Assembly: GCA_017652345.1 (NCBI GenBank)
Contig: JAGCBE010000116.1
Span: 1-14,625 of the forward strand
DNA from: Methanobrevibacter sp.
GTDB lineage: Archaea > Methanobacteriota > Methanobacteria > Methanobacteriales > Methanobacteriaceae
DNA: 14,625 nucleotides
Direction: 5' to 3'
This document shows, piece after piece, positions 13,666 through 14,625 of the stretch. Numbering within the stretch: the first letter of the stretch is position 1; the number at the start of each line of letters is the position of its first letter. The notes beneath the pieces were generated by a model. The model did not search any database. It saw only the letters and a program-made list of their open reading frames with translations, and had not been told where the DNA came from. The position numbers and the translations under genes were made by a program.

Positions 13666-14316
13666 TTATGCTATCTTGTTTCCGTCCTTGTCATATGTGC
13701 CTATTATGTAATCATGACACATGTTTTCGATTTCCTTAGCGATACTTTCGGGCATCTCGCAAAGAACCTTATAACCATCAGCGTTTATGACTGTAATTAT
13801 TACGGTCTTTTCCTCAGTTGCTTCCTCAGTTGCTTCCTCAGTTGCTTCCTCAGTTGCTTCCTCAGTTGCTTCCTTGTTTTTGTCCTCTAGCATTTTATCA
13901 TACTCACGTATAACCGCTTTAAGGCTATTGTCGGATAGTTCCCAGATATTGCACTTGTATTCAGTGTAGACATAATCACTAACCGCACTAAAGTCCTTGA
14001 TAGTTCCTAGTAGGTATGATTTAGATACTGTAGTATCAATGTCGGGATGCTCTTCTCTGAATTTTACTGCATTAACAAATTGACTCATGCCGCCGCTTGT
14101 CATTCCTACGAACTCCGCAAACTTATTTTGGCTATTGAAGTCACGTTCCCACAGTTTATTGTTAACTATGTTAGCATATCCCTGTGCAATTTCCCACGTT
14201 GCCTTTTTGCCCTTCTCAAGTGCTCTAGAGATGTTGTTTAACTCCTTTTTAAGTGGTGCGCTCTTGAGGTTTGCAAGTTTGGTGCTACTAGATGGCTCAA
14301 TAATTACGTTCTTCAT
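13666..14316 (-). CDS. putative helix-turn-helix DNA-binding regulator
   Basis: 216 residues, first gene behind the right-end promoter. A helix-turn-helix-like segment lies at about 63-86 (QNKFAEFVGMTSGGMSQFVNAV), preceded by a basic helical region (KLANLKSAPLKKELNN). A run of EATE repeats at 149-169 comes next, then a short beta/alpha C-terminal domain (TVIITVINADGYKVLCEMPE). Start 14316 is chosen because AAAGGAG is 9 nt upstream; the frame is open to an ATG at 14364 through linker copy 11 (again read Leu-Ser-Gln-Leu-Ser), but no ribosome site serves that ATG. Base composition is clearly less AT-rich than the flanking small genes, suggesting separate origin. Flanked by two linker copies, it is the best phage-encoded candidate to bind the linker or the right-end operators; this is inference. 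Confidence 0.65.
   Translation of the reverse strand: MKNVIIEPSSSTKLANLKSAPLKKELNNISRALEKGKKATWEIAQGYANIVNNKLWERDFNSQNKFAEFVGMTSGGMSQFVNAVKFREEHPDIDTTVSKSYLLGTIKDFSAVSDYVYTEYKCNIWELSDNSLKAVIREYDKMLEDKNKEATEEATEEATEEATEEATEEKTVIITVINADGYKVLCEMPESIAKEIENMCHDYIIGTYDKDGNKIA
13811..13870. repeat. five perfect 12-bp tandem repeats
   Basis: Five identical copies of TCCTCAGTTGCT in a row, inside the regulator gene, encoding (EATE)5 on the - strand. Unit length is a multiple of three, so copy-number change would lengthen or shorten the acidic spacer without a frameshift. It probably forms a helical or flexible spacer between the DNA-binding part and the C-terminal domain. Confidence 0.93.
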
Positions 14317-14347
14317 AATTCTTATCTCCTTTTTCCTTGAACGTGTG

Positions 14348-14361
14348 CTTAGTTGACTAAG
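14348..14361. repeat. linker palindrome copy 11 (TCAA centre on - strand)
   Basis: CTTAGTTGACTAAG on the + map, CTTAGTCAACTAAG in the sense (-) direction; extended to 16 bp by G14347/C14362. It lies in the leader of the regulator gene, 15 nt before its AAAGGAG. Confidence 0.9.
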
Positions 14362-14388
14362 CATTGTTTGTGAGTTACCTTAATAGAC

Positions 14389-14402
14389 CGAACGCCTGTT
14401 CG
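14389..14402. promoter_or_regulatory. SOS-box-like site 2
   Basis: CGAACGCCTGTTCG: core GAAC-N4-GTTC, read on the - strand as CGAACAGGCGTTCG, which fits the Bacillus-type LexA box CGAACRNRYGTTYC except for the last base. It lies about 90 bp inside the early transcript, before the regulator gene. Confidence 0.45.
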
Positions 14403-14416
14403 ATATGAACTCTTGT

Positions 14417-14430
14417 CGAACAGTTGTTCG
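14417..14430. promoter_or_regulatory. SOS-box-like site 1
   Basis: CGAACAGTTGTTCG: core GAAC-N4-GTTC with symmetry extended to 18 bp (14415-14432). Its centre is 28 bp from the centre of the other site. Host LexA or a phage repressor could bind the pair and block early transcription; alternatively both act as RNA hairpins. Confidence 0.45.
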
Positions 14431-14494
14431 ACTATCCTTTATATTGAGTTGTCTTGTAAAGGTGTTTATGTATCTCTTCCTTTACTATGATATA

Positions 14495-14503
14495 AGTATA
14501 ACA
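14495..14503 (-). promoter_or_regulatory. right-end promoter, extended -10, leftward
   Basis: On the - strand TG-T-TATACT is an extended -10; predicted start near 14488. No good -35 lies at 16-18 bp. It mirrors the left-end promoter (TGTTATAAT) and would drive the regulator and the whole replication block. Confidence 0.65.
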
Positions 14504-14527
14504 GGCAATTATGAACTAGATATGTCT

Positions 14528-14565
14528 AAATTGTTAACAATTTGTTAACAAAAGTTGTCAGACAA
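14528..14565. promoter_or_regulatory. tandem palindromes upstream of right promoter
   Basis: TTGTTAACAA occurs twice (14531-14540 and 14542-14551), centres 11 bp apart, i.e. one helical turn. The first is part of the 16-bp palindrome AAATTGTTAACAATTT (14528-14543). A third inverted repeat, TTGTC-A-GACAA, follows at 14555-14565. All lie upstream of the -35 position of the right promoter and within 100 bp of the genome end, so they could bind an activator or repressor, or a replication-origin protein. No equivalent is seen at the left end. Confidence 0.6.
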
Positions 14566-14610
14566 TTTATATGAGTTGAGGCAAAAAACTGAAAATTAAA
14601 AAAATTGCAA

Positions 14611-14625
14611 GTTCAGTGCAACTTT
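14611..14625. repeat. right inverted terminal repeat
   Basis: GTTCAGTGCAACTTT is the inverted copy of bases 1-15 with one mismatch (position 6 from the end). It marks the right end of a protein-primed linear genome. Confidence 0.88.

Larger units (their letters stand above)
14365..14488 (-). ncRNA. structured leader of the early transcript, role unknown
   Basis: No gene lies between the regulator start (14316) and the end of the genome (14625). Downstream of the right promoter the - strand RNA can form three stems: GTAAAGG with CCTTTAC (14479-14485 / 14456-14462, 16-nt loop); GTCGAAC with GTTCGAC (14426-14432 / 14415-14421, loop AACT); and ATCGAAC with GTTCGGT (14397-14403 / 14387-14393, loop AGGC, with one T-G pair). 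These may be regulatory hairpins, DNA operators, or part of a packaging RNA; phi29 makes a 174-nt pRNA near a genome end. No pRNA sequence match can be claimed. Confidence 0.35.

Noticed and set aside
13627..13969. Open frames on the + strand opposite the regulator (including a repetitive Ser/Cys/Leu-rich frame)
   Set aside because: They are the antisense reading of the 12-bp repeats and have no ribosome site; the - strand frame has AAAGGAG and a protein-like composition.
163..14361. CRISPR-like array made of the repeated palindromes
   Set aside because: Copies are hundreds to thousands of bases apart with genes between; there is no regular spacer and no cas gene.
163..14361. Linkers as transposon ends or MITEs
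   Set aside because: Each copy is a single short perfect palindrome without flanking target duplications, and no transposase or integrase is encoded.
14317..14364. Longer regulator start at 14364 reading through linker copy 11
   Set aside because: The frame is open, but no ribosome site precedes 14364, while AAAGGAG is well placed before 14316.

Overview
The window is most likely a complete 14,625-bp linear genome of a small phi29-like podovirus (picovirus type) that replicates by protein priming. The two ends are inverted copies of AAAGT[A/T]GCACTGAAC and start with the AAAGT seen in phi29-type phages. A family B DNA polymerase with YVDTDS and an exonuclease domain lies directly behind a terminal-protein-sized gene. 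Structural proteins match the phi29 set: capsid with C-terminal Ig-like domain, upper collar, lower collar, tail knob. Low GC, strong AAAGGAG ribosome sites nearly everywhere and a standard stop-codon set point to a low-GC Firmicutes host (perhaps a gut Clostridia member; inference).

Layout. Two convergent blocks meet at about 7.5 kb. The left block (+ strand, 201-7459) carries a small acidic protein, the major capsid protein, a 23-residue hydrophobic peptide, the portal, the lower collar, a fibre-like protein, a 201-aa tail-knob N-terminal piece and a 781-aa tail protein. The right block (- strand, 14316 down to 7520) carries a putative helix-turn-helix regulator, four small unknown genes, a likely ssDNA-binding protein, an 80-aa unknown, the terminal protein, DNA polymerase, two unknowns and the packaging ATPase. 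Each end has an inward-facing promoter with an extended -10 (TGTTATAAT left, TGTTATACT right). In phi29 the ATPase is in the late operon; here it sits on the replication strand at the far end.

Most unusual feature: eleven copies of a 14-bp palindrome CTTAG-NNNN-CTAAG (usual form CTTAGTTAACTAAG; with flanks RCTTAGYYRACTAAGY) are spread through both blocks. Ten lie at gene borders and six of those sit 3-6 nt in front of a ribosome site. The usual form holds stop codons in all six frames, and two genes and one micro-ORF actually end inside a copy. The only copy inside a gene (3937-3950) differs at exactly the base that would stop that gene (TAA to CAA), at a visible domain border. Another copy separates what looks like two parts of the phi29 tail-knob protein. 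The genome therefore looks built of cassettes joined by a universal-stop linker; the same palindrome could also be an operator for a dimeric regulator or a short RNA hairpin. I know of no described system of this kind in phi29-like phages.

The right end also holds two GAAC-N4-GTTC sites resembling Gram-positive LexA boxes (which would also fold as RNA hairpins) and two TTGTTAACAA palindromes one helical turn apart. No holin or endolysin is recognisable.
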